Program-made: the position numbers and the translations under genes
Assembly: GCA_021819635.1 (NCBI GenBank)
Contig: JAKAQQ010000009.1
Location: 1 to 10,153 of the forward strand
Direction: 5' to 3'
DNA: 10,153 nucleotides
From: Pseudomonadota bacterium
GTDB lineage: Bacteria; Pseudomonadota; Gammaproteobacteria; JAKAQQ01
Shown: one piece after another, positions 9,297 to 10,153 of the stretch
Layout of the letters: each line of letters starts with the position of its first letter
Position numbering within the stretch: position 1 is the stretch's first letter
The notes under the pieces: generated by a model
The model's database searches: none
Told to the model about the DNA's origin: nothing
What the model saw: the letters and a program-made list of their open reading frames with translations, nothing else

Positions 9297-10153
9297 GGCC
9301 CTCGGGCCGCTCGTCCTCGACCTCCCCGGCGAGGATCTCACGGCCGAGGACGCGGAACTCCTCGCCTCCCCGGCGGTGGGCGGGGTCGTCCTGTTCGACC
9401 GTCACGACCGCGGGCCCGAGGCGCTCCGCGGGCTCCTCGCCCGGCTGCGTGCGCTCTCCCGCCCGCTTCTGGTCGCCGTCGACCAGGAGGGGGGACGTGT
9501 CCAGCGCCTGCGGAAGGGATTCACGTCCCTTCCGCCGCCCTCCGTCCTCGGGGCCGCCGCCCTCGGGGGCGATCCCGCCCTCGCCCGGCGGGCCGCCCGC
9601 GCCTCGGGTTGGCTCACCGCCGTGGAACTCGCCGCCTTCGGGATCGATCTCGCCTTCGCGCCCGTCGTCGATCTCGCCGCCGCCTCGAGCCTCGTCCTCG
9701 CGGGGCGGACCTTTGCCGCCGATCCCGAGACGGTCGTCCTCGTGGCCGGGGCCTACGCCGAGGGGCTGCGCGCGGGGGGGCGGACGCCCGTCTTCAAGCA
9801 TTTCCCCGGCCACGGTGGGATCGTCGCCGACACCCACGTCGCGGCGGCGATCGATCCCCGGCCGCTTGCGGCCTTCGAGGAGCGCGACCTCGTCCCCTAC
9901 CGCCGCCTTCTGGTCGCGGGCCCGGCCGCGGTCATGACCGCCCACGTCACCGTCCCCGCGGTCGACGACCGTCCCGCCTCGCTCTCCCCGGTCTGGAACC
10001 GGACGCTCCTGCGCGAGCGGCTCGGGTTCGGGGGGGCGATCGTCTGCGACGACATCGCCATGGAGGCCCTCGCGGCGTACGGCGACCCGCTCGAGCGCGC
10101 CCGCCGGGCGCTCGCGGCCGGCGCCGATCTCGTTCTCGCCTGCCATCTTCCGC
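9283..10153 (+). CDS. nagZ: Beta-N-acetylhexosaminidase NagZ (C-terminus beyond the window)
   Basis: NagZ is a cytoplasmic glycoside hydrolase family 3 enzyme that removes N-acetylglucosamine from GlcNAc-anhydroMurNAc muropeptides during peptidoglycan recycling. The frame is open from the ATG at 9283 to the window end, giving 290 codons of an enzyme normally 330-350 residues long, so the 3' end is missing. Visible motifs are the opening GPLVLDLPGEDLT, VAVDQEGGRVQRL, FGIDLAFAPVVDL, the signature KHFPGHGG (172-179) followed by DTH (183-185) with its catalytic-loop histidine, and CDDIAME at 255-261 carrying the nucleophile aspartate. The substrate-loop SRN common in the family reads DRH here (VLFDRHDR). 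The start overlaps the CYTH gene by 14 bases, so the two are probably cotranscribed and coupled. Identity is clear from the ordered motifs. Confidence 0.94.
   Translation, partial: MHGAEALGPLVLDLPGEDLTAEDAELLASPAVGGVVLFDRHDRGPEALRGLLARLRALSRPLLVAVDQEGGRVQRLRKGFTSLPPPSVLGAAALGGDPALARRAARASGWLTAVELAAFGIDLAFAPVVDLAAASSLVLAGRTFAADPETVVLVAGAYAEGLRAGGRTPVFKHFPGHGGIVADTHVAAAIDPRPLAAFEERDLVPYRRLLVAGPAAVMTAHVTVPAVDDRPASLSPVWNRTLLRERLGFGGAIVCDDIAMEALAAYGDPLERARRALAAGADLVLACHLP

Noticed and set aside
8849..9937. Plus-strand 362-codon frame across the CYTH and nagZ genes
   Set aside because: It is an Arg/Ser/Pro-rich shadow in a different frame from both recognised proteins.

Overview
The window is very GC-rich and almost entirely coding. 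It looks like a chromosomal housekeeping stretch from a proteobacterium, most likely a gammaproteobacterium. The evidence is the gene order (DUF4845 protein, rnc, era, recO, pdxJ, acpS), a BarA/GacS-like hybrid kinase next to it, and an RlmD gene close by. Synonymous third positions are nearly all G or C, and CTC appears to be favoured over CTG for leucine (a reading impression, not a count). I see no tRNA, rRNA, insertion sequence, CRISPR array, phage gene or integrase, and no stretch over 300 bases without a gene.

Layout. Positions 14-3832 (+) hold six genes whose junctions all overlap: a small membrane protein, RNase III, the GTPase Era, RecO, PdxJ and AcpS. They serve RNA processing and ribosome assembly, recombinational repair, pyridoxal phosphate synthesis and acyl-carrier-protein activation. 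Positions 3844-6504 (-) encode a large BarA-like hybrid histidine kinase that converges on acpS with 11 bases between the stop codons. A 69-base divergent region (6505-6573) carries a perfect TATAAT facing the kinase. Positions 6574-8722 (+) hold a PolB-type 3'-5' exonuclease overlapping the 23S rRNA methyltransferase RlmD. After an 82-base gap with a possible promoter come a CYTH-domain triphosphatase-like gene (TTG start) and an overlapping nagZ (beta-N-acetylhexosaminidase of peptidoglycan recycling), which runs off the window.

I did not find a convincing new multi-gene system. The points worth a second look are molecular. The kinase places its HPt domain between a degenerate receiver and an intact receiver, whereas BarA ends in HPt. 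The kinase may be read from a leaderless transcript. Era lacks the standard NKxD guanine-recognition motif. The CYTH protein has an Asn where its family has a core Glu. A nine-C run in recO lies in such a phase that a one-base slip would fuse recO to pdxJ. Gene identities rest on motif recognition by eye; no database search was run.
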